Notes under the pieces: generated by a model
Told to the model about the DNA's origin: nothing
Database searches by the model: none
What the model saw: the letters and a program-made list of their open reading frames with translations, nothing else
Translations under genes and position numbers: made by a program
Shown here: positions 17,470 to 25,883 of the stretch, one piece after another
Position numbering within the stretch: position 1 is the first letter of the stretch
Layout: each line of letters opens with the position of its first letter
NCBI GenBank assembly: GCA_964629335.1
Contig: CAZVRH010000010.1
Span: forward strand, 1 to 42,442
Direction: 5' to 3'
Source: CACPJA01 sp964629335
GTDB taxonomy: Bacteria; Pseudomonadota; Gammaproteobacteria; Steroidobacterales; UBA11654
DNA: 42,442 nucleotides

Positions 17470-18297
17470 TTACTCTTTGTGATTATGGACGTGAACGTCT
17501 GATTGAGGATACGGAATAGAGATACCTTCTTGATCAAAGCGTTTCTTAATTTCTTCCAATAACGAATAATAGACTGGAAGATAATCTGTCCTCTTGACCC
17601 ATGGCCTAAAAATAAAGTTAACACTACTGTCGGCAAGTTCTGATACTGCTATTTTGGGTTCAGGATCTTTAAGCACTCGTTTTTCCTTTTTTAGAATATC
17701 TTCTAAGACTGATTTGACTTGATCTATATCATCTTCATAGCTACAGCTAACGATCAGGTCAACTCGTCTTGTTTCTTGAGCTGAATAGTTAACAATACTT
17801 CCACTCATAATACTTCCATTAGGAACAACTATTGTTTTATTATCAGGTGTTTTGAGAACTGTTGAGAAAATTTGTATATCGTTAACAGTGCCAGCATGAT
17901 TTCCGGCCTCAATGTAATCGCCTACTTTGTAGGGTCTATAAATCACAATAATCATCCCCGCAGCAAAGTTAGATAATGAGCCTTGTAGAGCCAGCCCTAT
18001 AGCTAATCCAGCAGCACCAAGAACAGCAATGATAGAAGTGGTTTCAATTCCGAGCTGATTGATTGCAGCAATGAATACCAGGATCATTAAGAGGGTATTA
18101 AGTAGATTAGTAACGAAAATTCTAACGGTGTCTTCTACATTGGATTTTTCCATAGCAACCGTTATAAGTCTCAGAATTAGTTTTACAAATTGCCGCCCAA
18201 TAACAATAATTGCTAAAGCTAGTAAAAGACTGACCCCAATAGAGCTTGCTACTTCTATTAGGTAACTCAGAGTTTCATTTGTTAATTCTGTATCCAT
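17470..18297 (-). CDS. mscS: Small-conductance mechanosensitive channel, MscS family
   Basis: A 275-residue inner-membrane channel that releases solutes on hypo-osmotic shock. It has three hydrophobic helices in the first half. The third is the pore helix with the Gly/Ala pattern LGAAGLAIGLALQGSLSNFAAG, followed by PYKVGDYIE and the beta domain with TIVVPNGSIMSGSIVNYS. Length and order match E. coli MscS (286 residues). GAGGAT precedes the ATG at 18297. It is divergent from the SDR gene. Confidence 0.93.
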   Translation of the reverse strand: MDTELTNETLSYLIEVASSIGVSLLLALAIIVIGRQFVKLILRLITVAMEKSNVEDTVRIFVTNLLNTLLMILVFIAAINQLGIETTSIIAVLGAAGLAIGLALQGSLSNFAAGMIIVIYRPYKVGDYIEAGNHAGTVNDIQIFSTVLKTPDNKTIVVPNGSIMSGSIVNYSAQETRRVDLIVSCSYEDDIDQVKSVLEDILKKEKRVLKDPEPKIAVSELADSSVNFIFRPWVKRTDYLPVYYSLLEEIKKRFDQEGISIPYPQSDVHVHNHKE

Positions 18298-18368
18298 TGA
18301 TCTATCCTCTATTTAATACTAATTCTTGATATTATTATACTTATACCAACTACTTAAAGGAGTATATA

Positions 18369-19079
18369 ATGCCAACCGTTCTAGTTACAGGTGCCAATAG
18401 GGGACTCGGTTACGAACATGTTAAGCAATATGCCCAAAAAGGTTGGCAAATAATCGCTTGTGCGAGAGATCCAGAAAAAGCAGTAGAACTTCAAGAATTA
18501 AAAAATGAATTTGACAGGCAATTGATTATTGAGCAGCTTGATGTAATTGATCATCTTCGAATAGAACAATTAGCCGTAAAACACCGCGATACTGCTATTG
18601 ATATACTTATTAATAATGCAGGCACCACCGGTCCTTTAGGTGTTCCAGGTTCAATGGAGTATATGAAAGTAGACGGTATGGACTATCAGATTTGGAGGGA
18701 TATATTAGAAGTAAATGTGCTTTCACCCTTTAAGATTGCAACCGCCTTTAGAAACCATATAGCTGCAAGCGAAAAAAAGATTCTTATTATGATGTCGAGC
18801 GATTTAGGTTCTGTGGAGCAAAACAGCTTCGGGGGTTTTTATTCCTACCGTACAAGCAAATCAGCATTAAATATTATTTCAAAAGGAATGTCTGTTGACT
18901 GGAACGATATAACGGTAATTGCTCTAGCGCCTGGTTGGTGTAAAACTTATCTTGGTGGCGAACAAGCCGAGATTGAACCAGCTGACAGTGTCAGACAGCA
19001 ACAAGAGATGTTTGAACAAATAACAACTCTAGACAGCGGTAAATTTCTAGACCGTTTTGGGCAAGAAGTTGCTTGGTAA
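18369..19079 (+). CDS. Short-chain dehydrogenase/reductase
   Basis: A 236-residue SDR with the cofactor motif TGANRGLGYEHV at residues 7-18, NNAGTTG near residue 80, and the catalytic Ser plus YRTSK around residues 140-165. It resembles the C-factor subgroup, whose members are often of unknown substrate. AAAGGAG precedes the ATG. It ends one base before the convergent aldehyde dehydrogenase gene. An alcohol/aldehyde pair is an attractive but unproven reading. Confidence 0.88.
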   Translation: MPTVLVTGANRGLGYEHVKQYAQKGWQIIACARDPEKAVELQELKNEFDRQLIIEQLDVIDHLRIEQLAVKHRDTAIDILINNAGTTGPLGVPGSMEYMKVDGMDYQIWRDILEVNVLSPFKIATAFRNHIAASEKKILIMMSSDLGSVEQNSFGGFYSYRTSKSALNIISKGMSVDWNDITVIALAPGWCKTYLGGEQAEIEPADSVRQQQEMFEQITTLDSGKFLDRFGQEVAW

Positions 19080-19080
19080 T

Positions 19081-20586
19081 TTAAAAAATAACCGTGGTTG
19101 CCTTGGTCTTAAGATAAGGTTCTAACCCTTCTTCACCAAACTCTCGTCCCCATCCTGATTGTTTGTTACCCCCAAAGGGGATTGCTGGATCCACTGCGGC
19201 ATGACAGTTGATACTTACCTGTCCAGAATCTATTAACATTGCCATCTTATGTGCAGTGGAAATGTCTTGTGTCCAAACACTTCCGGAAAGACCATAACTG
19301 GTATCATTGGCTTTATCAGCAATAGCCTCTAAATCTCCATCATCGAAGGATTCAGCACACAGTACCGGGCCAAAAATTTCTTCTCTAGCAATCCTCATTC
19401 CACCTTTAACGTTGGAAAAGATTGTTGGTTGGACAAAATAACCTTGATCGCCAACTGATTGACCGCCCGAAATAAGCTCAGCTCCCTCGTCTTTTCCAAT
19501 TTGTATATATTCCATGACCTTTTGTTTTTGAGTTTCTGAGATCAATGGACCGAAATCATTGGTTGGAATTAAACCGTGACCTATAGTGAAAGCTTCCGCC
19601 ATATCCTTTACTCCTTCCAGAACAGGTTCGTAAACATCTTGATGAACAAACAATCTTGTTCCAGCCATACAGTTTTGTCCTTGCAAGAAAAAGCAAGCCC
19701 TGGCTGCTCCAGGTATGACTTTCTCCATATCTGCATCGGGAAAAACCACCACAGGACTTTTACCTCCTAACTCTAGGGTGACCTTCTTTAAATTAACGAT
19801 TGATGCCTTCACTATCTTCTTCCCGACCTCGGTAGAACCAGTAAAAGCAATTTTATCAACGTCTTGATGTTCCGTTAAAGCTGCTCCTGCTGTTTCTCCA
19901 TAACCAGTAACAATATTAACCACGCCTTTAGGGATTCCTGAATTACGAATAAGTTCACCCAAATAGAGTGCTGTCATTGGAGTTAATTCAGCAGGTTTTA
20001 AAACCACGGTACAGCCAGCGGCTAAAGCTGGTGTTAGCTTTAATATCGCGAAAATAAGAGGTGAATTCCAAGGAATAATTGCACCAACCACGCCTATTGG
20101 TTCACGACGAGTGTATGTAATGGAGTCACCATTTAAAGCGCCACCGGGTGAGACCGGTATAGTGCTACCATGAATTTTAGTTGCCCAACTTGCATAATAC
20201 CTCAATAAGGTTGTTCCATGGCTGGCTATAGAGTATTGCGCCAAAGGTAATGGCATCCCGTTATCTAAAACCTCAAGTTCCGATAAGACATCAAAATTTG
20301 ATTCAATTTGATCAGCTAATTTATTAAGTATCTGAGCACGATCATGCGACGGTATTTTTGACCATTCTCCAGTCAATGCGGTTCTAGCGGAAGCCACAGC
20401 ATCATTTATATCTTCTGCATTACCAGAATCCACTTGTGAGATTTGTTCTTCAGTGGCAGGGTCAATGACAGCAATCTTTTCTCCTGATTTAGACGCAACC
20501 CATTCACCATTGATCAGAAGTTGGTGATTTGAGTCCAAAAAGGCTCTTGCTTTATTAGATATCTTGATTTCTTGAGCTTCTGTCAT
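19081..20586 (-). CDS. NAD(P)-dependent aldehyde dehydrogenase
   Basis: A 501-residue enzyme of the classical ALDH superfamily, oxidising an aldehyde to an acid. Visible are the NAD-binding PWNSPLIFAILKLTPALAAG, the FTGSTEVGKKI loop, the general base in VTLELGGKSP, the catalytic Cys306 in GQNCMAG and the C-terminal PFGGNKQSGWGREFG. It belongs to the group of broad-substrate ALDHs. GAGG precedes the start at 20586. It is divergent from the TRAP genes with a 72-bp gap. Confidence 0.93.
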   Translation of the reverse strand: MTEAQEIKISNKARAFLDSNHQLLINGEWVASKSGEKIAVIDPATEEQISQVDSGNAEDINDAVASARTALTGEWSKIPSHDRAQILNKLADQIESNFDVLSELEVLDNGMPLPLAQYSIASHGTTLLRYYASWATKIHGSTIPVSPGGALNGDSITYTRREPIGVVGAIIPWNSPLIFAILKLTPALAAGCTVVLKPAELTPMTALYLGELIRNSGIPKGVVNIVTGYGETAGAALTEHQDVDKIAFTGSTEVGKKIVKASIVNLKKVTLELGGKSPVVVFPDADMEKVIPGAARACFFLQGQNCMAGTRLFVHQDVYEPVLEGVKDMAEAFTIGHGLIPTNDFGPLISETQKQKVMEYIQIGKDEGAELISGGQSVGDQGYFVQPTIFSNVKGGMRIAREEIFGPVLCAESFDDGDLEAIADKANDTSYGLSGSVWTQDISTAHKMAMLIDSGQVSINCHAAVDPAIPFGGNKQSGWGREFGEEGLEPYLKTKATTVIF

Positions 20587-20658
20587 GATTACCTCATTAT
20601 TTCAAATTAACACAGTTCATAGTTTACAATGATTTAAGATTTATCCCAGATTAAAATC

Positions 20659-21171
20659 GTGGCAGAAAAAATATTAAATAAGTTAACTCTATTTGAAAAA
20701 TGGATCACATTTTGTGCATTTATGATCCTCGTCACTGTGATGTTTTCAGACGTGGCTCTTCGAGAATTAACTGGAACAGGTTTACACTGGTCAAGACAAA
20801 TTGGTGTTTATGCAAATCTTTTTGTGGTCATGTTTGGTCTTGGAATTGCATCTTCTGAAGCAGCGCATTTGAGACCAAAATTCACAGATAACTGGCTTCC
20901 AAAACATTGGGATCCTTTTCTTGAAAATTGTCGAGAAGGGTTGATGTTTGTTTTTTGTTTCTTATTTTCGATAGTGGCTGCTCAGGTCGTCATTGAAACC
21001 TTTAATGACAACGTTCAATCCATTGTTCTGAGAATTGCAATATGGCCTTTCCAAGCCATCATTCCTCTAGCCTTTTTTCTAACTTCAATTCGACATTTAA
21101 TTTATGCCTTTTATCCCACGCTAAGACCGGTTAATGACCAGATTGAAGAATCCGACCCCGAGGAAACCTAA
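20659..21171 (+). CDS. TRAP transporter small membrane subunit (DctQ)
   Basis: A 170-residue membrane protein with four hydrophobic helices and the DctQ-type core SDVALRELTGTGLHWSRQIGVYANLF. It works with the large subunit in sodium-driven uptake of organic acids or similar solutes. The start is a GTG at 20659 with no obvious ribosome binding site. Its stop overlaps the start of dctM by one base (TAATG). No extracytoplasmic binding protein gene (DctP) is beside it. Confidence 0.88.
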   Translation: MAEKILNKLTLFEKWITFCAFMILVTVMFSDVALRELTGTGLHWSRQIGVYANLFVVMFGLGIASSEAAHLRPKFTDNWLPKHWDPFLENCREGLMFVFCFLFSIVAAQVVIETFNDNVQSIVLRIAIWPFQAIIPLAFFLTSIRHLIYAFYPTLRPVNDQIEESDPEET

Positions 21172-22430
21172 TGGAAGTAGTTTTTTTACCTATTATTATT
21201 ATTGTTCTGTTCTTGTTAAGGCAAAATCTCATTGTCATCTTGGGGACAGCAACTGCTTATGCTTATTGGGCCTTTGGTGACGGAGTAATTAGTAATATTG
21301 TTATTGACGCATGGGATGCTGCAAACAAGGATATTTTACTATCAATACCTCTATTTATTCTTGCTGGGAATATAATGTCAAAAGGCGGTATGGCGTCTAG
21401 ATTGATTGATCTAATGAAATCTCTTACAGCTCCAATTCCAGGGGGTTTAGCAATCGCTACCATACTTTCTTGTGCAGCATTCGCTGCAGTCTCTGGATCA
21501 GGGACAGTGACTTTGCTAGCCATTGGAACACTTATGTATCCGGCTCTTATTAATGCAGGTTACCCAAAAAGCTTTGCTTTAGGAGCCCTGTGTGCTGCAG
21601 GCACACTTGGAATTGTCGTTCCTCCAAGTATTCCCCTGATCTTATATGGAATCATGACCCAAACTTCGATAGGGGATTTATTTATTGCAGGTATCGGTCC
21701 AGCTTTATTGTTAACGGTGTTAATGCTTGGCTATGCAATGATGCAAAACTTTTCACACCGAGACAGCAGATGGGATATTAACTACATAATAAAATCTCTT
21801 AAAAACGGTGTCTGGGCTTTATTGATGCCTATTATTATTTTAGGTGGAATATACACGGGCTATTTTACCGCCACAGAATCTGCCGCTGTTGCTGTGGTGT
21901 ATGCAATTATTGTGGAAACATTTATTCATAAAGAAATGAAATGGGAAGTTTTGTTTGATGTAGTTACAGAAACCACAAAGCTTCTTGGGTCTCTGTTTCC
22001 AGTCCTGATGATTGCCTTAAGTTTAAATGTTTTCCTCACCTATGAAGAAGTCCCTCAAAGCTTAGTTGCCTGGATGAGCCAACGGATCGAAAATCCGACC
22101 ACGGCGTTGCTAGGAATTAATTTCTTTCTGATACTAATTGGCTGCATAATTGATATAGGCTCTGCCATCCTAATTCTTGCTCCTATGCTGCAACCCATTG
22201 CTAGCTCGCAAGGTATAGACCCTGTTCATTTTGGCATCATTATGGTTATGAACCTAGAAATAGGTTATCTAACCCCGCCTTTAGGTCTAAATCTAATCGT
22301 AGCGATGGGAGTTTTTAAAGAAAAATTTTGGACGGTTTGCAAAGCGACAATACCATTTCTACTGATTATGCTTACAGGATTATTGATCGTTTCTTTTGTG
22401 CCTAAAATTGCTTTATTTATGGTTGAATAA
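21171..22430 (+). CDS. TRAP transporter large membrane subunit (DctM)
   Basis: A 419-residue permease with about twelve helices and the family motifs SIPLFILAGNIMSKGGMA, SGSGTVTLLAIGTLMYPAL, AGTLGIVVPPSIPLILYG and EIGYLTPPLGLNLIVAMG. It forms the transport channel. The substrate is set by the binding protein, which is not in the window. It overlaps dctQ and is followed by the peroxiredoxin gene after 64 bp. Confidence 0.93.
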   Translation: MEVVFLPIIIIVLFLLRQNLIVILGTATAYAYWAFGDGVISNIVIDAWDAANKDILLSIPLFILAGNIMSKGGMASRLIDLMKSLTAPIPGGLAIATILSCAAFAAVSGSGTVTLLAIGTLMYPALINAGYPKSFALGALCAAGTLGIVVPPSIPLILYGIMTQTSIGDLFIAGIGPALLLTVLMLGYAMMQNFSHRDSRWDINYIIKSLKNGVWALLMPIIILGGIYTGYFTATESAAVAVVYAIIVETFIHKEMKWEVLFDVVTETTKLLGSLFPVLMIALSLNVFLTYEEVPQSLVAWMSQRIENPTTALLGINFFLILIGCIIDIGSAILILAPMLQPIASSQGIDPVHFGIIMVMNLEIGYLTPPLGLNLIVAMGVFKEKFWTVCKATIPFLLIMLTGLLIVSFVPKIALFMVE

Positions 22431-22440
22431 ACACTAGTGT
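22431..22440. promoter_or_regulatory. Perfect 10-bp palindrome after dctM
   Basis: ACACTAGTGT directly follows the dctM stop and lies about 55 bp before the peroxiredoxin start. It could be a regulator site for the peroxiredoxin gene; a chance palindrome is also possible. Confidence 0.2.
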
Positions 22441-22494
22441 AATAAAATACCTATAGAAGTATTGCATCCCAAACAAAAATTAAAGGAGAAAACA

Positions 22495-22977
22495 ATGACT
22501 ATAAGTGTAGGAGACAGGGTTCCAAATGTGAATTTTACAACGATGAGCACTGAAGGGCCCAAGCCGATTGGATATTCAGATTTATTTGAAGGTAAAAGAG
22601 TGGCTTTATTTGCTGTTCCTGGTGCATTTACACCAACTTGTTCACTCCAACACCTTCCTGGTTTTATAGAAAAAGCGGATCAACTTACCGATAAAGGTAT
22701 AGATACCGTTGCTTGCATGGCGGTGAACGATGTATTTGTTATGGATGCTTGGGGAAAAAGTCAAAATGCTGAAGGGAAAGTCCTGATGCTCTCCGATGGC
22801 AATGGAGAATTTACCTCAGCACTTGGACTAGAGTTAGACGCGTCAGGATTTGGTATGGGTACTCGATCTCAAAGATTCTCTTTGGTGGTCAATAATGGAG
22901 AAGTTGAAATCCTGAATATTGAAGACGGTGGTGAATTTAAAGTTAGCAGTTGTGAGTATATGATTGATCAACTCTAA
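22495..22977 (+). CDS. Peroxiredoxin, Prx5 family
   Basis: A 160-residue thiol peroxidase that reduces hydroperoxides. The peroxidatic Cys49 lies in AVPGAFTPTCSLQHLPGF, diagnostic of the Prx5/AhpC-TSA subgroup. A further cysteine near residue 153, in KVSSCEYM, sits close to where human Prx5 has its resolving cysteine. I place the start at the ATG at 22495, which follows AAAGGAG; an upstream TTG in frame at 22462 lacks a ribosome binding site and adds residues foreign to the family. Its stop touches the start of the next gene. Confidence 0.93.
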   Translation: MTISVGDRVPNVNFTTMSTEGPKPIGYSDLFEGKRVALFAVPGAFTPTCSLQHLPGFIEKADQLTDKGIDTVACMAVNDVFVMDAWGKSQNAEGKVLMLSDGNGEFTSALGLELDASGFGMGTRSQRFSLVVNNGEVEILNIEDGGEFKVSSCEYMIDQL

Positions 22978-23982
22978 TTGGGCTTAAGTATTAATAAAAA
23001 GATCATCCTGAAAAGGAATCCAGAAGGCATTCCAGAAGTCACTGATTTTAAAATGGTCGAAACAAATATCCCTAAAATTAGTAATAATCAAATATTAACT
23101 AAAACAATTCACCTCTCTCTTGACCCATACATTCGTGGAGTAATCACTGGAAAGCATATATATTCTGAAAAAGTAAACATAGGAGACCTTATTGTTGGTA
23201 GAACAGTGGCTGAAGTTGTCCAGTCCAATCATCATAATTTCAGTTCAGGAGAGATTGTTGTTTGCTCTAACGGCTGGCAAGAATTTGGTGTATCCGACGG
23301 CGAAGGCGTAAGAAAACTGGATCCAACATCAGCACCATTAAGCGCATCACTAGGTATTTTAGGAATGCCTGGTCTTACGGCTTATGCAGGCCTGACAGTT
23401 TATGGAAAACCAAAGAAGGGTGATCATGTGGTGGTTTCAGCGGCCAGCGGTCCGGTCGGTTGTATGGTCGGACAAATTGCACAAATCTACGGTGCCAAAG
23501 CCATTGGTATCGCAGGAAGTAAAGACAAATGCTCTGCAGTAAAAAATAAATTTGGTTTTCTCGATTGTATCAATTACAAAACTGAAGATCTTGAGCAACG
23601 CTTAAAGAATCTTTGCCCAAACGGGGTGGATATTTATTTCGATAATGTTGGGGGTGAAACGCTAAATATTTTGACTAGAAATCTAGCACTCAATGCTCGA
23701 ATTGTTCTGTGTGGGTTTATGACCCAGTACAATTTAGATACACCGCCACCTGGGCCAAATCTTGGTCCAATTGTAGGATCAAGAGCAACTATAAAAGGAG
23801 TGGTGGTGTATGATCACTATGACAAACAAGATGATTATATTTCTGTTGCTTCTCAGTGGTTAAAAGAAGGTAAAATAAATTATATAGAAGATGAGGTTTT
23901 TGGATTGGAGAATGCTCCAACTCAATTTTGTAAACTCATGAGAGGTGAGAACTTTGGTAAAACAATTGTCACCATTCAATAA
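22978..23982 (+). CDS. MDR-family NADP-dependent oxidoreductase (curcumin reductase-like)
   Basis: A 334-residue zinc-free medium-chain reductase. The N-terminus KIILKRNPEGIPEV and HLSLDPYIRG match the leukotriene B4 12-hydroxydehydrogenase/YncB group. The cofactor motif is VSAASGPVGCMVGQIA. VDIYFDNVGGE and RIVLCGFMTQY also match. Such enzymes reduce the double bond of enones. The start appears to be the TTG at 22978, directly after the peroxiredoxin stop and without a ribosome binding site. The next ATG would remove conserved residues, so translation by coupling is likely. Confidence 0.9.
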   Translation: MGLSINKKIILKRNPEGIPEVTDFKMVETNIPKISNNQILTKTIHLSLDPYIRGVITGKHIYSEKVNIGDLIVGRTVAEVVQSNHHNFSSGEIVVCSNGWQEFGVSDGEGVRKLDPTSAPLSASLGILGMPGLTAYAGLTVYGKPKKGDHVVVSAASGPVGCMVGQIAQIYGAKAIGIAGSKDKCSAVKNKFGFLDCINYKTEDLEQRLKNLCPNGVDIYFDNVGGETLNILTRNLALNARIVLCGFMTQYNLDTPPPGPNLGPIVGSRATIKGVVVYDHYDKQDDYISVASQWLKEGKINYIEDEVFGLENAPTQFCKLMRGENFGKTIVTIQ

Positions 23983-23999
23983 CAAATTAGGGGGTTAGA

Positions 24000-24791
24000 A
24001 TGTCCGTAGAAGATATAGCACTATTAATACACCTATTACTTTTTGCTTATTGGTTAGGAGGAGATATTGGTGTTTTTTATTCCAGCGGTTTTGCAATTAA
24101 CAAAAATCTTTCGCGAGAAGCAAGACAAGCGGCTGGTAAGATTATGATGAATTTAGATCTTATTCCAAGACTTTGTTTGAGCATGATGCTAACGGTTGGG
24201 GGTATTTTGACTCATTATTATGGGATTGATCATCCTCTATGGCAGATGGTGGGTATTATTTTACTTGGACCAATTTGGACTTCTGCACTCATATATATCC
24301 ATTTTAATGAAGGCACGGATTTGGTAAAAAAAATGACCACGATAGATTATTATTTTCGCTGGATCATGGTCTTTACCTTACTGGCTTCGGTTTTCTATGC
24401 CTTTAATTATACCGACAGACTGGATGCTGACCCATGGGTAGGAGCTAAGTTAATTGTATTTTCTGGTTTAATCTTTTGTGGAATTATGATCAGGAAATAT
24501 ATTGGCGGCTTCATTAAAGGGATTCATAACATTGTGAATGACACAATCAATGAGGCTGATGATATTGCTATGGCAGAAAGTTTATCCAAAGCTAGAATTT
24601 TTGTTCTAACCATATGGTTCCTCCTTTTAGTTGAAGTTTGGATAGGGGTCGCAAAACCAGGTAAAGCACCGGTTAATCAGGCATTCTCACTGCTTCCTGT
24701 AGCTCCTGAAGTAATCAGCCAACAACTTAAACCACAAAGTATTGTGGAGATTGTGACCAACGAGGCAATAGGTAAAAATTCACCCACGTAA
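24000..24791 (+). CDS. Integral membrane protein of unknown function (CopD/DUF2269-like)
   Basis: A 263-residue membrane protein with about six hydrophobic segments. It begins ALLIHLLLFAYWLGGDIG and carries HYYG near residue 75 and HFNEG near 100. A histidine in the first helix followed by WLGGDIG recalls the CopD/DUF2269 class, but I am not certain of the family. GGGGG precedes the ATG. It follows the peroxiredoxin and MDR genes in the same direction, suggesting an operon. Its last 38 codons overlap, in antisense, the end of the convergent MFS gene. The hydrophilic tail they encode (from NQAFSLLPVAPEV) looks unlike the rest of the protein. Confidence 0.75.
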   Translation: MSVEDIALLIHLLLFAYWLGGDIGVFYSSGFAINKNLSREARQAAGKIMMNLDLIPRLCLSMMLTVGGILTHYYGIDHPLWQMVGIILLGPIWTSALIYIHFNEGTDLVKKMTTIDYYFRWIMVFTLLASVFYAFNYTDRLDADPWVGAKLIVFSGLIFCGIMIRKYIGGFIKGIHNIVNDTINEADDIAMAESLSKARIFVLTIWFLLLVEVWIGVAKPGKAPVNQAFSLLPVAPEVISQQLKPQSIVEIVTNEAIGKNSPT

Positions 24792-25876
24792 AGTGATCCT
24801 GAGAAAATACTAAATAACCCACCGGTTAATAACCCAATCGAACTGGATAATCCAGAACTAGATCCTGCTATTTCTGGTCGATCACTCACTGCCTTTGTCA
24901 ATGACATCGAGACAATAAAACCGTGTGCAAAAAACATCAGTGATAAAGGTATCAAAAAGCTGATCAGATTAGTGCCTAAAAATTTAACCAAGAGAAAAAT
25001 TGAAAAACCTGCCACTAAATTAATTATTACACCCCGATTCATCACGGCCATCAAACCAATGCGTGTCGATAAATTCCCACCGTAGAATGTGCTAATGGCG
25101 TAAAGCAAAGTCATGCAACTCCAGGTAATACCAAAACCTCTGGCATCGATTCCTAGGTCTTTAGAGAAAACTGTAGATGCTACTGCCATTAAGGCAAAAA
25201 AACTTCCGGTGGTAAACCCGTAAACCATGGTTGACCCTACAAAAATCTTTGATCTTAAAAGCAGTGAATATTTTTCATGCCAATGTAATTCTGATCTGGC
25301 TTTTTCTAGATTTCTATCAAGAGTTTCGGGCAATAAAAATATTACGGGTAACATAATCATAATTCCTAAAACTATAGTGACAATAAAAATTCCGCTTGGA
25401 TCACCAAAAAATTCGAGCGCCAATACACCAATAACAGGAGCTATCATAGGAGCCATTCCCATAATTGCTACTACTCTTGAGAGAGGTTTACCTGAATTAG
25501 AATCTAGGGTTGTGTCTCTGATCATGGCTCTCGAGACCACACTTCCGACGCTGGCACCAATACCTTGAATAAATCGAGCCAGAATTAATGTCGTTAATGT
25601 CTCAGCTCTTAAACAAATAAATGAGGCAATTAAAAAGAGAATAATGCCGTAAATCATCACTGGTCTCCTGCCAACTTTATCTGATATTAATCCGACAATT
25701 GGTTGAGCGAGTGCTAAGCCAAATAAATAGGCCGAAAGAATAAACTGTACTTTTGAATAAGGGGCTTCGTATTGTTGGGTAAACAATTCTATAGTAGGGA
25801 CCACTAAAACCATAGCAAAAGGGGACATACCGCTGGCTAAACCTAACAACAAAGTTGAGGGCTTGTTTGATTGCAT
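24677..25876 (-). CDS. MFS drug-resistance-type transporter, Bcr/CflA family
   Basis: A membrane transporter of about 399 residues with twelve helices. The N-terminal pattern SPFAMVLVVPTIELFTQQY and the loop GLISDKVGRRPVMIYG are typical of Bcr/CflA/DHA1 exporters. I place the start at the ATG at 25876, 7 bp after the etfA stop. The frame is open to an ATG at 25936, but the extra 20 residues lie inside etfA and do not belong to the family. It is the third gene of etfB-etfA-MFS. Its 3' end overlaps the convergent membrane-protein gene by 115 bp. Confidence 0.88.
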   Translation of the reverse strand: MQSNKPSTLLLGLASGMSPFAMVLVVPTIELFTQQYEAPYSKVQFILSAYLFGLALAQPIVGLISDKVGRRPVMIYGIILFLIASFICLRAETLTTLILARFIQGIGASVGSVVSRAMIRDTTLDSNSGKPLSRVVAIMGMAPMIAPVIGVLALEFFGDPSGIFIVTIVLGIMIMLPVIFLLPETLDRNLEKARSELHWHEKYSLLLRSKIFVGSTMVYGFTTGSFFALMAVASTVFSKDLGIDARGFGITWSCMTLLYAISTFYGGNLSTRIGLMAVMNRGVIINLVAGFSIFLLVKFLGTNLISFLIPLSLMFFAHGFIVSMSLTKAVSDRPEIAGSSSGLSSSIGLLTGGLFSIFSGSLYVGEFLPIASLVTISTILCGLSCWLITSGATGSSENA

Positions 25877-25883
25877 TAGAAGA

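Noticed and set aside
22462..22494. Eleven-residue N-terminal extension of the peroxiredoxin
   Set aside because: It would start at TTG with no ribosome binding site, whereas AAAGGAG stands correctly before the ATG at 22495.
25227..25568. Open frame of 113 codons on the plus strand
   Set aside because: It is antisense to conserved helices of the MFS gene; its composition is what the reverse of a hydrophobic gene gives.
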